In this document: positions 4,501-5,070 of the stretch, piece by piece
Layout of the letters: every line of letters starts with the position of its first letter
Numbering within the stretch: the stretch's first letter is position 1
NCBI GenBank assembly: GCA_964549995.1
Contig: CAZJXF010000201.1
Coordinates: 1 to 5,070, forward strand
Source of the DNA: Desulfatirhabdium sp964549995
GTDB lineage: Bacteria; Desulfobacterota; Desulfobacteria; Desulfobacterales; Desulfatirhabdiaceae
Length of the DNA: 5,070 nucleotides
Direction: 5' to 3'
Position numbers and translations under genes: made by a program
The notes under the pieces: generated by a model
Told to the model about the DNA's origin: nothing
Databases searched by the model: none
Seen by the model: only the letters and a program-made list of their open reading frames with translations

Positions 4501-5070
4501 ATGATGGATCCCAATAAGACGCCGATTCCTTTTCACGGCACGACCGTTCTGGCGCTTCGAGCCAATGGGCGGGTGATCGTTGCCGGAGACGGTCAGATCA
4601 CGATGAACGATACCATCGTCAAGCATCGGGCCCGTAAGGTGCGTCGGATTTATCAGGATCGCATCATCGTCGGATTTGCCGGTGCCACAGCCGATGCCCT
4701 CACCCTTTCCGAGAAGCTCGAGGCCAAGCTCGAAAAGACCAACGGGAACCTGACCCGTGCGGCAGTGGAGCTGGCTCGGGACTGGCGTACCGACAAGATG
4801 CTCCGTCGGCTCGAAGCCCTGATGATCGCGGCAGATGCCGAAAAAACCTATTTGCTGAGCGGCAATGGGGACATTATCGAACCCGATGAACCGATCATCG
4901 CCATCGGATCGGGTGCCGTGGCCGCTCAGGCGGCAGCTACCGCACTTTTGCATCACAGCCGGCTGGATCCAGTGGAGATCGTGAAACAGGCCATGGCCAT
5001 TGCCGCATCCCTATGCGTCTATACGAACACCGAAATCACCATCGAGGAAATTGCGCATGGACGCATTGAA
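4501..5070 (+). CDS. hslV: HslV (ClpQ) ATP-dependent protease peptidase subunit, 3' end open
   Basis: The 190 codons present cover essentially the whole family length (about 175-185), with no stop before the window edge; the stop must lie just beyond. HslV forms the double-hexamer peptidase chamber driven by the HslU ATPase in the cytoplasm. The family block starts at TTVLALRANGRVIVAGDGQ. Thr14 aligns with catalytic Thr1, Asp30 with Asp17, Lys46 (ARKVRRI) with Lys33, and Ser137 (IGSG) with the conserved active-site serine. E. coli HslV has only Met before Thr1, but here 13 residues (through FHG) precede it, so processing at Gly13-Thr14 is inferred. GGGGAGG (4486-4492) lies 8 nt before ATG 4501; ATG 4504 is a possible alternative. 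The gene follows xerC by 43 bp, and hslU is expected next. Confidence 0.95.
   Translation, partial: MMDPNKTPIPFHGTTVLALRANGRVIVAGDGQITMNDTIVKHRARKVRRIYQDRIIVGFAGATADALTLSEKLEAKLEKTNGNLTRAAVELARDWRTDKMLRRLEALMIAADAEKTYLLSGNGDIIEPDEPIIAIGSGAVAAQAAATALLHHSRLDPVEIVKQAMAIAASLCVYTNTEITIEEIAHGRIE

Noticed and set aside
3570..4514. 314-codon open frame on the minus strand
   Set aside because: It lies opposite xerC, whose full catalytic set is present on the plus strand. Its translation shows no family signature.

Overview
The window looks like a chromosomal segment of a Gram-negative bacterium. It is most likely one of the Desulfobacterota (former Deltaproteobacteria, Desulfobacterales-like). That placement rests on a remembered resemblance of the gene order (stand-alone Rho_N protein, HAD phosphatase, xerC, hslV) and of the intergenic GACTTTTTGCGAGTCCATCA repeat. 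I could not run a taxonomic search, so treat it as moderate. All supported genes are on the + strand, in two blocks separated by a 390-bp intergenic region.

Block 1 (about 36-2315) is an accessory, envelope-directed trio. It holds a TTG-initiated secreted or anchored helical protein (76-783), a secreted protein with a TIMP/NTR-like CxC N-terminus plus a second C-terminal region (785-1741), and a small four-helix membrane protein (1811-2197). The first two are almost certainly translationally coupled, with one base between stop and start. Each gene has a clear Shine-Dalgarno that fixes its start. Copies of a 20-bp repeat bracket the block: one at 36-55, and two in inverted orientation at 2213-2232 and 2296-2315. 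The inverted pair closes a 103-bp foldable element. The function of the trio is unknown.

The intergenic region 2198-2587 holds the inverted-repeat element, a perfect 10-bp palindrome (2332-2341), a perfect TTGACA box with a weaker -10, and a leader with a 10-bp perfect stem-loop (2399-2427). From these I infer that Block 2 has its own promoter and a structured 5' leader of roughly 200 nt.

Block 2 (2588-5070) is a tightly packed housekeeping operon. Its genes are a small Rho_N-domain protein without the Rho ATPase, an NT5C-like HAD phosphatase, the tyrosine recombinase XerC (start overlaps the phosphatase stop by 4 bp) and the HslV peptidase. HslV is still open at the window edge, with hslU expected next. 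The xerC-hslV(-hslU) order is the same as codV-clpQ-clpY of Bacillus subtilis. HslV carries a 13-residue N-terminal extension that must be removed to expose the catalytic threonine.

I did not find a clear new defence or mobile system. The most unusual items are the TIMP-like secreted protein with its two partners, the repeat element around them, and the HslV propeptide.
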